Positions 11,805-24,655 of a DNA stretch of 64,000 nt are shown here, in pieces. The stretch comes from Bactericera cockerelli. Lineage: Eukaryota; Arthropoda; Insecta; Hemiptera; Triozidae. The position numbers and the translations under genes were made by a program. The number at the start of each line of letters is the position of its first letter. Position 1 is the first letter of the stretch. Location of the stretch: assembly GCA_024516035.1 (NCBI GenBank), contig CM044959.1, positions 27,802,605-27,866,604 on the forward strand, in the 5' to 3' direction. The notes below the pieces were generated by a model, which saw only the letters and a program-made list of their open reading frames with translations, was not told where the DNA came from and did no database searches.

Positions 11805-12113
11805 TTGAAAGAAAATCATGAGCTTGCAGGACATGGGCGAATAACTCCCCGTGGCGGATGAGTGAGGAAGCAAGAAGTAGAGGGTGATGGGGGCACTCAC
11901 ACCGCACACCAGAATATCTGAGACACACAGGTTCAGCAGGAGGTGGTTCTTGAAGACCCGTCGCTTGATGAGGCTGACGCCCAAGGTGATGTTGCCCAGG
12001 GCGCCCAGGAATATGACGAGAGAGTAGAGGAAAGTAAGGGCCGTCAGGTTGATGATTTCTTCCGTGTCTTGTGGACCGTCAAACAGAGTGAGATTGTCAG
12101 GACCGACCGAGTC
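11805..12113 (-). CDS. GPCR exon: N-tail, TM1, TM2, top of TM3
   Basis: This is an internal exon of a class A receptor. On the minus strand it follows acceptor TTTTTCAG at 12114 and ends at donor TTTCAA|GTAAGTT, giving 103 codons in phase 0. Codons 1-22 are an acidic extracellular tail with N-glycosylation sequons (NLT at 7 and 22). TM1 (about 24-49) carries the conserved Asn at 41 (LGALGNITLG). TM2 carries the conserved Asp at 66 (LLNLCVSDILVC). C96 (PMSCKLMIFFQ) is the TM3 cysteine of the canonical disulfide. Joining to 6228-6434 reads FFQ-NVPVAAS without a break, as expected across TM3. Confidence 0.93.
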
Positions 12114-12126
12114 CTGAAAAACAAAG

Positions 12127-12338
12127 ATAATAATAATAATAATATCACCTTATTTATATTGCCCGATAAGGACTATTAAAGTCCCATTATTCCAGCAGTA
12201 AACCCAAGACATATTATTATGTGGTAAAAATCCCAATTGGGAGGATAACTTGTCATGTCCCGGCTGGGTTTCGAACCCACGACCTCTGGAACCTGTGGAT
12301 TCACAGAGTGCCGCCGTTACCACTGAGCTACCGGGACA
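12127..12338 (-). repeat. SINE-D copy (tRNA-derived)
   Basis: On the minus strand this starts TGTCCCGGTAGCTCAGTGG, with a tRNA-like A box and the B box GGGTTCGAAACCC. The body is GACAAGTTATCCTCCC and the tail ends in (ATT)n. It matches the plus-strand copy at 40284-40480. It lies 13 nt beyond the 5' edge of the TM1-TM2 exon, on the acceptor side. Confidence 0.8.
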
Positions 12339-12445
12339 GATATTTGTACATTGTACAAATGAAAGATGTACATTTGAAGAAGATAAAAAAACCCCCAACA
12401 GGGTAAAAACGTTGAATACCTACAAAGAAATATTAAGTTAAGTCC

Positions 12446-12654
12446 GATTCTTCTCAGAGCAAGGACCACATTTTCTTTGCACTTTTAGAATCCTTCGATA
12501 GATACCTATTTGATTTACTCGTATCTTAGTAATTCCTCAGATTAGACTAGATTCTTCTCAGAGCTAGGACCACATTTTCTTTGCACTTTTAGAATCCTTC
12601 GATAGATACCTATTTGATTTTCTCGTATCTTAGTAATTCCTCAGATTAGACTAG
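12446..12654. repeat. tandem duplication, 104-bp unit x2
   Basis: The unit from GATTCTTCTCAGAG to CTCAGATTAGACTA occurs twice in a row (starts 12446 and 12550) with two or three mismatches. It looks recent. Confidence 0.9.
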
Positions 12655-13805
12655 TTCATTTTTAATAAATATCCGAGAAAATTATGCAAAAGTACAAAAA
12701 GACATAGCGAATCTACTATTACGGCCACATAATAGTCAAATTGAAATTTATTGCTATTAGGAGAACGGGAAAACAGCTGGTTTTTCAATTTAAAAAAAAA
12801 AAAAACAGATTTTATTTTCAAACATAACTTATGCTATCAATATAAGATGTTTTTTAGGTTCAATATTCATTATCTACGCACAATATTCTGGGTGACTCGA
12901 TTTATTGCTTAAGGGAAAATAAAGTAATCAAGAAGTTTTGTTTTATTGGAATGACTTTTACCATCAAAAGTTATTTACATTTACTGTTCCCGAAATAAGG
13001 GAAAGTACACAGAAGTTTAATAGAAAGTTGATAAAGCATTTTCCGTGCTTTTATAAAGTACTATCATAAAATCATAGGTAGTTCATCATGACCGTATTAC
13101 AATTCTATACGGGCAAAACTTTTCAAATCTCCTAAGATTTCTTGAGTTTCTCGGAATAAAGTAATAATGCGGAGTAGGAAGGTACAAGACAAACAAGGAG
13201 AGTAAAATAAGAAGCTTTGGAGTGGAAGATGCACTAACAATAATATGTAGGTATATATGTATGACGTATGAGGTACATTAGGTATGTAACCCCTTGCAGA
13301 GCACTACGGGATACTGTTCTTTTTTAAACAATAACTGGCCTGTTTGTCAAGGTTCTTGATTTGTCAAGGGACTGATAATAACTTGAAAATGAAATAGCTG
13401 GGCTGAAAGTTTCCCCTTGAATCCGTTTAAAAGTTTTCAAACATATTGGAGGTTGTTTAAAAAAAGAAAAAAAAAAAAAAAAAAACAAGAGCACAAAACT
13501 ATCTCTTACATTTTTTTCTTCAATTTCTCTTACCGTTGACGAGATATTCGATTTTTTTTTTTGTTTTTGACATAGTTTTAACATGAAATCGAGTAGGACA
13601 TCCTCTTAATATCACACCTGATAATAAAATCAGAAGAACGTAATGTTTGTCCAGAAATTCCGAAAAAGTGACCTATTGCAATAAGCCTCTCTAAGGTATG
13701 ATATACTGAAATATGTTACCACCTTAGCCCGTTTCTATTACATAAACTTGAGCCGGTTTTTTCTAATAGGAATTTCTAGAAATACATTACAAGACTTTCT
13801 ATACA
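12655..13805. other. GPCR intron, no feature seen
   Basis: AT-rich intron sequence with homopolymer runs (A-run near 13460, T-run near 13552). No recognisable gene or repeat. Confidence 0.45.
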
Positions 13806-14038
13806 TCTTATAATATATAAATGTCAAAGTCACTGACTGACTGACTCATCATCGCTCTACAGCCCAAACCGTAATACCTAGGAAGCTGAAATTTGGTAGG
13901 TAGCTTTGTCTCATAGTCTAGATGTGCAATAAGACGGGATTTTTCGAAATTCCCACTACAACACCTGCCATTGGCGAAAAAAGATTTTTTGCTTTGCGGG
14001 CCATGCCTCGGCCTGCAAAGCGGGCGACAGCCCGCTAG
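13806..14038 (+). mobile_element. short non-autonomous Helitron
   Basis: The 5' end is TCTTATAATATATAAATG after an A. The 3' end is a short GC hairpin (GCGGGC-GACA-GCCCGC) followed by TAG, so it finishes CTAG before a T. This fits the Helitron rules (5' TC, 3' hairpin then CTRR, insertion between A and T). It is 233 bp and non-coding. An inverted copy is at 34067-34304. Confidence 0.85.
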
Positions 14039-15192
14039 TAATAGATAATAGGTAATAGAAAGTAAAAATCTAGATCGGCTGATGTCTCTAAGTATAGGTA
14101 CTATAGGTATACCTTTCAACTTTCTTTCGTTAAAGTATGATGCATAATTTCAGATGTCGAAAGAAAATATATATACCCTACAGCGAATGAGTTCAAAGAA
14201 AAAGAGATTAAAATTAGAAGATACGTTTAAACGTCAGTAGGTGGGCGTTCTGTGAGTCTATAAATTACTTTGTTAAATTGGAGTAGGTATGTATTTAGAT
14301 ACCGTCTGAAATTTTGCGTTGCTACCTACCTATACCTATCTATTATTCTATTGTATATATGTAGAGAGAGAGAGATGTGTAGATCTGTAGATACAAAAAA
14401 AAAAAATTGCCACAACCAACCAACCTCAACCATGAGGGGCATGAGGTTGAACAATGCTGAGTGCTGACCCCAAGTAGGTTTGTGCACTGGTAGTCAAGTG
14501 GTTAACACAATAGTCTGGTAATCCAGGTAACGTAATCCAGTGCATGAATTTTTCTCATTAATTTGAGTTTGAGACCACATAATAATAAGACTCTTATGGT
14601 TAGGTGGTAGAAAATGCTTTGAGCATTAACCTCGCCTGGTGGTTACCTTCCACTAAAGAGTGTTATTATTATTATCAGTTTTGGAACTTTTGGAAAATGA
14701 CAAAGAGAAAAAGAAGGTATGTAATTATTATCATTTTTGTCATTGTAAGGTAAATGGATAAGCTTCATCATTATTGCGTGTACTCAACCCTACCTGAACT
14801 TTCCTTTGCCTATGAGCAAACAAGTTCTATGTACTTGTTAATTAAATTCTAATTCTACCGTAATTAAAAGCTGGGAACGAGAATTGTACATGAAAATGAC
14901 AATGGTTTGCAGCAAGAATAATGTTAATGAGTTTACCAGACCTTCTAGTGCTCTTTGTAAAAAACTGAATAGGGAGAGAGAGAGAGAGCAACAAATTAAG
15001 AGGAAAGGAGAGCTGGAAGGAAGGAACAAGAGAGCAGGGGAGAGTAAAATTTATGGGATGAAGAGAAAGAGAGAGGGAAGAAAAGAAAAAAGAGTTAGTA
15101 AGTGAGTGTGAAATAAATAATAGAGGAGAGAAAATGGGAGAGAAACTAATACAGAAATTTCTGTACCTAGTTAAAAATGGTGTGGTAGTGGT

Positions 15193-15229
15193 CACATTTG
15201 ATTGTGGCTTAAAACCACAATCAAATGTG
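15193..15229. repeat. perfect 15-bp hairpin
   Basis: CACATTTGATTGTGG is followed by a 7-nt loop and its exact reverse complement. No T-run or gene context gives it a function. Confidence 0.7.
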
Positions 15230-15824
15230 TGAAACTAATTTATCCCTGGGGAGAATGAGAGAGAAAACAGGGAGAGGGGTTGTAGGGATGGAATGGACAA
15301 CAAATACAGATAAGTGATACGTGGTTTGTCCTGTGGTATATTCTCCTTCAACCCTCCTCATCCTCATATGGATGAATACATCTACATCATTAAAATCCTC
15401 CCTTTTCTAGTTCCATTCAGCATTCTCTTCCTATCTCTCTCTCCTCTATCTCTTCATGTCTCTCTCTCATCCTCTCTCTCTATCTATATCTCTCTCTCTC
15501 TCTTCATGTCTCCCTCTTTCTCTTTCCATAACCCTTTCTCTCTTACCATTTTCTCTGTACTTTCCCTCTCGCACAATTGATTTCTATTTCCCTTTCTATC
15601 GCTCCCATTTGTCCGATGTCTCATTTGGCTTTTCCATCATATAATTAATTAATGACCCCTTCGAGTGTAAGAGCTACATCCTGCTATATGTTTAGTAAGC
15701 ACTTGTGTTTATGTACTTATACATAAGTTAAACAATAACAAAATAATATTTATGTGTAATGGATCATACAATGAGAAAGGAGAGATCCGATGAGGAGTAG
15801 GAAATAAAACGGACCGACTGAAAT

Positions 15825-15905
15825 GAGAGAGAGAAAGAGAAAGAGAAAGAGAAAGAGAAAGAGAAAGAGAAAGAGAAAGAGAAAGAGAAAGAGAAAGAAA
15901 AAGAA
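15825..15905. repeat. (GAAAGA)n microsatellite
   Basis: About twelve uninterrupted hexamer copies of GAGAAA/GAAAGA. Confidence 0.95.
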
Positions 15906-17454
15906 AATTAGAGGGGAATTTGGAGAAGGGAGTGTAATGTGAAGGAGGTACAAAGAGAAGACCTGAAAAAAAACTGAGTTAGGTACCTACGTTTTAGCCA
16001 TTATGTTGTCAGGATGGAAGGGAAGGGAGAGGGATGAATACAGGACAATATCCTAATCATCCTAATGTGTAGTAGTGCAGGTAAGTTCAAACATGAAGAG
16101 GAAGCCTGGGATTGAAAATGGCAAACATTTTCAATCCTAATTAAATGGTTTTGAATATGATAATGAAAAGTCATGATGACTTCAAACTAGTATTTCACTG
16201 GATCTTTGTGTAATTAATTTATATAAAAGAATAGGTACCTATCTAGTTATATTAGGTAGGTAATTATAAAAAGGATTTATTAAACAATAAATATTCGTTA
16301 TTGATCAGTTAGCCAATCTCAGTTCTTTAATTTTTAAAATTAGACATGGAATAAGACATCATAAAATACACAAAACTGTGAGGCCCCGTACACATCAAGT
16401 TAATTTCACCATTGTGGTGAGGAAATTTAATGGTTACTTGTAAATATGTACAATGTACAGTCCTATGTATCTGCTTGATTGATCTTCTGTACAGGTTTGC
16501 TTCACAGGCACATTTGTAGCTGAAAAAAAATAGTCCACCAAAGTTTTTATCAACTTGTTTGCATTAGCTATTAGAATATTGAAAATTATGAAAATTCAAA
16601 GTGAAATATTTACATACATAGGTATATTATGTACCTACCTACATAGGTATTGTGTGCAGGGATAAACGAAGTTTTGTACGTGTTCTAAACATGTTGGAAT
16701 AACGTTGTTTCCATTTTAATTAAAAACCTTCTTTACGGCAAATGGAAAATGTCAGTTCTTTTCCACTTAGCCACTAAATCGGTAAAGGATTTTCCCCTGA
16801 CCTTTTCCCACTTCTAGCATTAAATTCATAATCACAACCACACAGAAAGCACTTTGGTGATAATTAAATTGCATCACCCGCGTCTATTTAATTGTTTTGA
16901 GGAAGTACCTACTCTTCAGCAAATGAAAAACTGCTCTCTGCTCCCTCCATGATTTCCACTCCCACTTCTTGCCCATCCTCATTGTGTATATCATTACGCT
17001 GCATTACACCCACACACATTTACTCATACTACACTCACAGCTCATACTCATAGTCACACTCTAGTTGGGTGGGTACAGGTAGGTAAGTAATTTATCACAA
17101 AGCTAATGGAGTGATAAGCCTTCGGGATTACTGAGATAGTGTCCTCGCATTAGAACCTCTCTGTAGCTCAGTCTGACACAGAGGTTCGATTTCCGGTTTT
17201 GTTAATATTTTTTTTGGTTGGAATTTACAGATTTCGAAGGAAACATGGAGGTTGACACATACCCTGATAGAAACTGATGATGTAGTCGAAAGTAGAAGTA
17301 CACAGAGATCAGTGACAGCATTACAAAAAAAGGTATATATCGGATAAGTGTATGTGTATGTATGTGTTTTTTCTTTGTGTCACAACCGTAGTGAAGTGTA
17401 GTGGATAGCTCGGGATTACGGAATTTTAAATTTTATCATTTTTCTAACATTCAT

Positions 17455-17585
17455 ATTATCATATTCTCGTAATGCCGAATGCCGTCACTAGTCGCTATTC
17501 AAAAAAGCTACTCATTTTTCCTCACGAGGCATGGGTGGAACCCGGACAACGGACATCCCAGTACAGAGCAGAAAATTTGTGCGTT
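17455..17585 (-). repeat. SINE-A fragment
   Basis: On the minus strand it runs from TTTTCTGCTCTGTACTGGG through CCTCGTGAGG to GCATTACGAG. The tRNA head is lost. It is followed by about 650 bp of unrecognised intron. Confidence 0.7.
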
Positions 17586-18235
17586 GCTGGATCGTATCAG
17601 ATAGTTATTATAAGAGGTTGCCTTTGTATATTGCTGTGATTACTGAATTGTAACAATATAAATTACTCGTATGTATGTAGGACTGTAGGTATTACACACG
17701 TTGTATTACTTGTAGGTATCACTAAAGGGAACATTAATTTTATCCATATAAATATATAAACGCGAATATGTATATAACCTGTATGTACTAGATACTTTCA
17801 TAAAAATATTGAGATTAATCAGTTATTAGTGAGTAGTTACGGATATTACACCATCCATTTGCTAAAAGCTATGGTCGTGTGATGTTCACATGCACTAGTT
17901 TATTTTGAGGGGGGTTTCATGTTACGACCCTGACGCCCCCCCCCCCCTCCATTTTTTTGCACCTGACGGAAAATGCAAGGGATATTGTTTCCCTTGTTCT
18001 CCTGTAAATGTTACAGCCGACAGGTTCCATCATCATGTCAGTGAGAATTTGATGAGTGACATGGGCTTAACGCTATCATGCTATCGTCCGTTAATTCCTC
18101 TAACATCCTCTCGTTGGCACCCAATCATGATGCCAAATGTACTTTCATATTCATAATACCTATACATACATATTTATGAATTATTATAGGATGTACGGAT
18201 ATGGGAGAGGAGCAAAAAAAGTTTTGTATATAAAC

Positions 18236-18370
18236 AGGGGGTAGATCAGCAGTCTGGCTGGGTGACCATAAACAGGGAGTAGACCAGCATTGGCTTGGTT
18301 CTGGGGGCCCTTGTCAATTATCCTTGTAAAGACAGTTGTAGCATCGTTCACGATGACGTTACCCTACGAT
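18236..18370 (-). repeat. repeat F copy
   Basis: Contains the two AAACAGGGAGTAGACCAGCA words, then TTGGCTTGGTTCTGGGGGCC and ACGATGACGTTACCCTA. It is the reverse orientation of the copy at 6466. Confidence 0.75.
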
Positions 18371-19477
18371 ATAAAAAAATTCAATACTACATTTTGAAAC
18401 CCCACCCAATTTATAGGTATAAGTATGACTAAATAAGTAAAAATTTATTTTACTAAAACCTTTATTCTTATCAACCCGCCCAAAGTATTCTCACATTAAA
18501 ACTGCGAATGGCTATGAGGCAGTTCTTAATGGATTCTGAGAAAGAGATGAATAGGTTCTTATATCTTGTACCAGTGGATAAAAGCTTCAGTTCTACTCTT
18601 ACCTTGCAATTATTTATATGTAGTAAGGAGAATTTTCTTACTCTCACATCTTTCCTTCAAGTATAGTATATTGTAGGTAATACCTAGGTACCTACTTGCC
18701 TCATAGTATTCAAACGAAGCGAGTAAATTCTTACCATCTCAAAAATAGTGAATAGAATAGAACATTTTCTTGTATTTAAATTATAAATTTTTATACAAGG
18801 AATTAGCTTGCTAAATATAAATGTAAGTTACATAATGCAATAAAAAGTATGAATATCCCTGTAATTAAAAGACAAATTTATCCTGAGAATTAGACATTAG
18901 ATAAATAAAAAAAATAGTAAAATTCAATGTTAAACAATGCAAAAACCAGAATGCCATAAATTGTAGAAAACAAACGTCCGAACAAAAGACAAACGTTCCT
19001 CGAAATTATTCATCATTTTAACATCTTAAAATACCTGTTGTACATAAAGTACACTGCCAATTATTGTGGACACAATACTTCCTCGTGAACAAAGGTACCG
19101 TATACCTACCTACAGTACCTACACTTGGAAATAAAAAATTATCGTTTTCGTTATCGCTTTATTCTGAATTTTACATCACTTGTACCTATCTACAAAAATT
19201 ATTAACTGAGTCTCTTCGAATTTATTTTAAATAACAGAAGAGCTGTTTTCCTATATTATAAAAAATATTCTGTATCAGTTGAATGGTAGGTATTGGTACA
19301 CTTGGTAATAAAAATTGGAGATTGCCCTTTACTTCAAAAGATCAAAGGGATGCAATTGATCAATTTTTGATTTTTTTTTTTTTTTGGTCGACCAATTTTT
19401 TATTATTAGTATCTAGTTATCTGGAAAGAGGGAAAGCTGTTGTCATCCATATTTTGATAAATAATAATAATAATAAT
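18371..19477. other. GPCR intron, no feature seen
   Basis: AT-rich intron sequence without a recognisable gene or repeat. Confidence 0.45.
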
Positions 19478-19645
19478 AAAATGAGTTGTTGCTTTGATGT
19501 TAAGCAGCGACCAGTGGCGGAATTGTTAGCAAAAAGAAAAGAAGATAATGTATGTATATTAAGGTGGTAAAGTCCTATGATTCTGCACTACCCGCTAAAA
19601 TTGTGACGTAATAACACAAAGAAAGAACATTATTATTATTATTAA
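19478..19645 (+). repeat. SINE-A, 5' truncated
   Basis: Begins at AAATGAGTTGTTGCTTTGA, then GCAGCGACCAGTGGCGG and the AACACAAAGAAAGAAC tail with (ATT)n. The tRNA head is missing, as expected for incomplete reverse transcription. Confidence 0.8.
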
Positions 19646-21765
19646 AAATAATAACCAAAATTGAAACTTGTTCCTCTTTTTCTTATTTATTTGGAATTCA
19701 GGTCATGAACATAAACTTTCTTTTAGAGGTCATGAAACTTTTGGGGTCAAATTCAGTTCTTAATGGGAACAAGTAAAACTTATAATACAACTATTTGACA
19801 GTGAATTTTCCAACTTTTGTTTATTTGTTAAATGTTTCACGACTCCCATTAAAAACAGAGAAAGGCTGTAGATAATACGGTTCTGCTGAAGGAGATTTTA
19901 TCCTTTTCTTGCTGATATAATGGAAGTAATAAAAATTTATATGGAACAGCCGTAAACAAGTATTTTTCAGCGAAAAATCCGAAACTTAAAAGAAGCTCCC
20001 CGATGAATATAAATTGAAAACAGGGTGTTTCTAGGATTAACAGCGAAAGAAAGAACATTGAAAAGCATTATACGTAGAATACTTTCATATAAAAATGTAT
20101 GTACTTACCTATAGGTATATCTCAAAAATACATAACATTGGATTTATATGAAATTTATAAAAATCACCCTTAATAAAAGCATTATCACTTAATAATAAAG
20201 TTTTTTCTAAAAAAAAAAAAAAAAAACAACTCGGTAGTCTTCAAAATTAAAATTAAGGAGGCTCTTATAGAAAAGGTGCCATTTAATGAATGTGTTTCTC
20301 CCAGATATAAAACAATAATTCAAACACTTATGGTCTGTGTTACTGCTTTCTACCCTGCTCACAGTTCATATTAAGCCTGAACAGCGAGGAGATACACAAA
20401 ACACTCCATTATTATCACATGGTGCTCACTTTTTGTTGTTGTTGTTGTTAATTGGGTTATACCATCATTTTAAACTGTTTTGGGGGACGAGAGACACTTT
20501 TTTTATTATTTATTTTTAAACAGTGTCTCGCTAGAGGACTATAAACAGAGAACAGACTAGCCAACCCTTACAAGCCTGCCTAGCTTGCAGTTTCCTAAGG
20601 GTTCAATGGCTTATAAAGAAAAGTCCAAGTCCTCATGATGGTTGATCGCACATGGAAATATGTAGTTCAGGACGAGCCAACTATGAAATAAAGTTGGCGG
20701 GAGACCATCACTACCCTCTCCAGCTGTAGCCAAGCTGGTTACAACAACAACGAGAGTCACCCTTTGCTGACAAAAATTGCCAAAACATTCTTCTTGGGTA
20801 TGATGTGTAAAAAGAAAGAGATGAGATTATGTATGTATTAGATATTCCGGTAACGCACACATAGGTAGGTACAGAGGTACACACACAATACATGCACACA
20901 CAGTATACCACACGGATGGAAGAAAAACGTTCTGAATTAGAGAGAAAAGAGTGTTTGTATAAATGTCAAGCTCAAAAGAAGAATGAGAGCAATAAAGATA
21001 GAGAATAAATGGAAAGATTATGAGAAGAAGAAAATCAAATAAAGAAGCGAAAACATAAATAGGTATGCATAGCAAAGGAAGGGAAAGAAAATATATTAAA
21101 CTTGTTTGTATGTGATGTATGTGACTTTTGATATCGAGATATTTCTTACTGTGGGACGTGGGTAATCATTCGAGAAAAATCTATTACTAGAGTCCATTAG
21201 ACCATATTAGAATCGAGAAAACAGTCTGAAAAGTAAGGAAAGATGAGACAGACAGAAAGGCATGGGGAGAAAGAGAAAGTAGGTGTTTGATAGAAAAGAG
21301 AGGATTTATGAGAATTAAGTGGAGACAGATAATCTTGGCCATGGAGCGGAAATGAAAAATTACCTATTATTTTTTTATTTCTATAATATCATAAATTAGC
21401 CACGATTATCAAGAATGTATTCAAACTTTTATGTTTTTCTTAAACCTTCTTGGTTTACATTTACACAAACATATTATGTATGAGTAAGCTCGGAAGTGAA
21501 ATCTAAGTTACTCATCAGTGTAATCTATACCAACTTTTTGGAGCAAAATTCAATGACCAAAATATGAAGCAACCCGTATTTTACAGCTTGTAGATAACTT
21601 GAGTGGTTATCGAGATACAAGGGGTGGGGTGAGACTTTATGTTCACCCTAAGTATAGTAGGTAGTGTGAGGAATACGTCCTGAATTCCAGTGTTGTATGC
21701 ACTCGGTATTTATATTTTGAATTTTTGGTCATTGATTTCTCCTCAGAAAGTCCTGTGCTGTTATA
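19646..21765. other. GPCR intron, scattered simple sequence
   Basis: Contains an A-run near 20213, a (GTT)n run near 20435 and a block at 20520-20760 (AGTGTCTCGCTAGAGG to TAGCCAAGCTGGTTAC) that looks like an old repeat. No gene. Confidence 0.4.
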
Positions 21766-22165
21766 CAGGGTGTTTCAGAAAAGTGTGCATTAATTTTAAC
21801 CACGTATTTTATGTACCATTTTAGGGGGGGTCAACTTTATAACAAAATGGGCGAAAGTGCTTCAAAAGGGAGATACACATCTCTAAAGGTTCTTTAAAAA
21901 AATCTTAGATTTTGAATTACGCCTTACCTGTTAGAGTTATTGAAACGCGGAAAAAAATTGACTCCCAATACAAGATGACGCCGTTATTTTGATGTGAGAA
22001 TTGAGGTCATTGCACTTTCAGGGACGGCCACAGGGGGGTTAAATGAAAGAAAATAGGCCATACTTTTTTGGTGGCTATACCCATTTTGTTATAGAGTTGA
22101 CCCCCCCTAAAATGGTACATAAAATACGTGGTTAAAATTAATGCACACTTTTCTGAAACACCCTG
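21766..22165. mobile_element. TA-flanked MITE, copy 1
   Basis: Starts CAGGGTGTTTCAGAAAAGTG and ends with its complement, with TA (TATA) on both sides. The inverted termini continue for roughly 80 bp or more (through CCACGTATTTTATGTACC). The form fits a non-autonomous Tc1/mariner-like element. A second copy is at 22927-23315. Confidence 0.9.
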
Positions 22166-22926
22166 TATAATTCAAATACATGTTGGAAGTACAGAGACAA
22201 AATGAGAAAGCAAAAGAACCCTAAAAGATTGGCAAAGTATCTTCATATTTTCAAAAGAAACAGTTTCAGCGGATGAGGTAATGAATGAGACTCGGAAGGG
22301 ATTAAAGGAGTTTAAAGAAAGGACAAACTTCATGAAAGAATTAGAAATAGATTAAATCGAATGGAAAACTAATGATGGATTATGAGAAGTACTTAAAAGC
22401 AGAAAACACGAGAAAGGTAAAGAGATAAAGTTGTAACAAAATTGAAAATAATGGATAAGAGAGATATTAAATTTTATAATAGCCAATAATAAAGTCTTTT
22501 ATACTCTTTTTATCGGAAGATGAGCCAGGACTGCCAGAAGCGAAATAGCTACCTACGTAATTCAATATCTACTCTGTAGTGAAGATGACAGAAGTCCTCT
22601 ACTCCAGGCTACACTTATTTTCAAAACAAAGAAAACACTGCCAATGTATTGCACTCAGCTTTCTCGTGCGTTTAAATAGTTTCTGCTGTTGGCTAATCCC
22701 GGTCCAACCCAAGATGAGTGACATTAATGTGGGTAGCAGGCTGCTAATTTTCCTTCGAATGGAGGCTAAAACCTCCGTCTGTTACGTATATGACTTTAGC
22801 ACACTTAGTAATCAAAAGGAATGTTAAACCCCAAAATGTAACACAAGCCTTACTTCAGTTTTGATTCTTAACATCTGTATTAATATAAACATACTCATTC
22901 ATCATAAAATAAAAATAGTAATTATA
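22166..22926. other. intron between the two MITE copies
   Basis: Mostly unrecognised purine-rich sequence. At about 22700-22800 there is a diverged SINE-B scrap (GTGGGTAGCAGGC, then AATGGAGGCTAAAACC). Confidence 0.4.
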
Positions 22927-23315
22927 CAGGGTGTTTCAGAAAGGTGTGCATTAATTTTAACCACGTATTTTATGTACCATTTTAGGGGCGGTCAACTCTA
23001 TAACAAAATGGGCGAAAGTGCTTCATAAGGGAGATACACATCTCTAAAGGTTCTTTAAAAAAATCTTAGATTTTGAATTACGCCTTACCTGTTAGAGTTA
23101 TTGAAACGCGGAAAAAAATTGACTCCCAATACAAGATGACGCCGTTATTTTGATGTGAGAATTGAGGTCATTGCACTTTCAGGGACGGCCACAGGGGGGT
23201 TAACTGATCTCCCTTATGAAGCACTTTCGCCCATTTTGTTATAGAGTTGACCCCCCCTAAAATGGTACATAAAATACGTGGTTAAAATTAATGCACACTT
23301 TTCTGAAACACCCTG
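22927..23315. mobile_element. TA-flanked MITE, copy 2
   Basis: Same family as 21766-22165, with termini CAGGGTGTTTCAGAAAGGTG and CCCTG, flanked by TATA. The two copies are nearly identical on the left but differ in a segment near the right terminus (about 23204-23230), where this copy reads TCTCCCTTATGAAGCAC and copy 1 reads AAAGAAAATAGGCCATAC. Confidence 0.9.
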
Positions 23316-23629
23316 TATATAAAAATGAGGCATCCCCGCTCCATCTTCGTAGGGTAAGCTTCTTACGAGCCTCCTTGCTCCTCTTATTCCAAACACAACT
23401 GCTCTTATTATTGACATTTGTCCTTGTGCTTTCAACCAAGATAGTATTTGGGAATAGGGTTTGTTCCTCTTTGTTGAAAGGTTGAATGACAATCTCCTCA
23501 GATATGTGTCATATTCGTAACACAGTCATGTTTATAATCAAAACTATCACTTATTATAAACAGAGAATATCTTTATCTACGATGTTCAGAATTCCCGTCA
23601 AGACCGTCTTGAATATAGGTACATAGAAT

Positions 23630-23765
23630 ATTTGTGTTAATCACAATCGTGATATCACAAGAACTCAAATTGGCCTTACCAATTTTTTGCTTTACTTGGG
23701 AATTGAATCACTGACTTCTAGATTACAAGTCCGCCGCCGAATCAATCAAGCTTCTGAAGTCGGAG
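23630..23765 (-). repeat. SINE-E copy (tRNA-derived)
   Basis: On the minus strand, a head with CTTGATTGATTCGGCGG is followed by GACTTGTAATCTAGAAGTC and a degenerate B box, then a tail with GATATCACGATTGTGATT. It matches better-preserved copies at 42945-43087 and 56517-56640. Confidence 0.65.
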
Positions 23766-24439
23766 ATAATAATAAGAAGAAAGTACACATGAGAGTTGAC
23801 ATACCTATAAGTACATGAAAAAATGGGAAACACAAAAATTGATATTTTAACGAGGACCAGTAGCAGAAGAGGGAATCTTTTTCTTTCTTTTTAATTGTAC
23901 TTATAATAAAAGAAAGAGAGAAATGGTATCACAAGTGATGAGAGAATGGAACTATAAATTAAAATATAATATGTAGAACATGATATGATCGAGTGAGATT
24001 GCCCGGGACAATGATAGTAAAAAGCTAAAAGTATGATAGTATAAGAATACTTTGAGCTGTCTTTGGACAGATTTACCCTTAAACAATGAACTGTCAAAAA
24101 TGCCCAACGCATTTATCAAAGAGGAAGTTATGAAATTGGAGAAAGCTGCTTTACACCACAAAAGCCCTTACTCTTATTCTTCAGTCAAAACAAATGTTAC
24201 ATTAAGATTAATGGAGTACATCAATCAGACGCAGTTTCTAAATAATAATTATTCAATTCCATTTTGTGTAATGAGCCAATTTTCATTAAAGGGATGATTT
24301 ATCTCATACCCCAACAAATGTTTTATCTGTTCGCTAGGAGGTAAGTACCTATTTAAATTCCACCAGAAGTAATTGAAAAAGAGTGCGATGGTAAAATTAT
24401 CATCTCATTTGATTAATCAAGGTTCAGTATAATAATAAT
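23766..24439. other. GPCR intron, no feature seen
   Basis: AT-rich intron. An open stretch at about 24052-24297 has no recognisable domain and is probably chance. Confidence 0.4.
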
Positions 24440-24655
24440 AGAACTCATCATAGGGTGGCGTCATCGTGAACGATGGTAGCCAGAGAGTGGAGGAATGACT
24501 CAGCACTTTTACCACTGTCTTTACGAGGAGGCTAATAATTGACAAGGGCCCCCAGAACCAAGCCAATGCTGGTCTCCTCCCTGTTTATAGTCCCCTAGCC
24601 AGACTGCTGGTCTACTCCCTGTTTAAAGTCCCTCAGCCACACATGCATTGAAATT
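24440..24655 (+). repeat. repeat F copy
   Basis: Contains TCATAGGGTGGCGTCATCG, ACCACTGTCTTTACGAGG and two CTACTCCCTGTTTA or CTCCTCCCTGTTTA words. Same orientation as 6466. Confidence 0.75.

Larger units (their letters stand above)
14039..17454. other. GPCR intron with simple repeats
   Basis: Holds a possible tRNA-like SINE scrap at about 14480-14655 (CACTGGTAGTCAAGTGGTTA, ending in (ATT)n) and purine-rich strings around 14970-15110. Pyrimidine-rich strings lie at 15410-15600. No coding sequence was seen; the ORFs in the CT-rich part are low-complexity. Confidence 0.4.

Noticed and set aside
11943..12179. Plus-strand ORF over the TM1-TM2 exon
   Set aside because: Antisense shadow; the minus strand has splice sites and all receptor hallmarks.
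15193..15229. Perfect hairpin as a terminator or miRNA precursor
   Set aside because: 15-bp stem with a 7-nt loop, too short for a miRNA precursor and in an intron of a eukaryotic gene.
15314..15953. Ser/Leu/Phe-rich ORFs
   Set aside because: They lie in CT-rich or (GAAAGA)n low-complexity sequence without splice or domain support.
24052..24297. 81-codon plus-strand ORF in a GPCR intron
   Set aside because: No homology sign, AT-rich codons and no splice context; probably chance.
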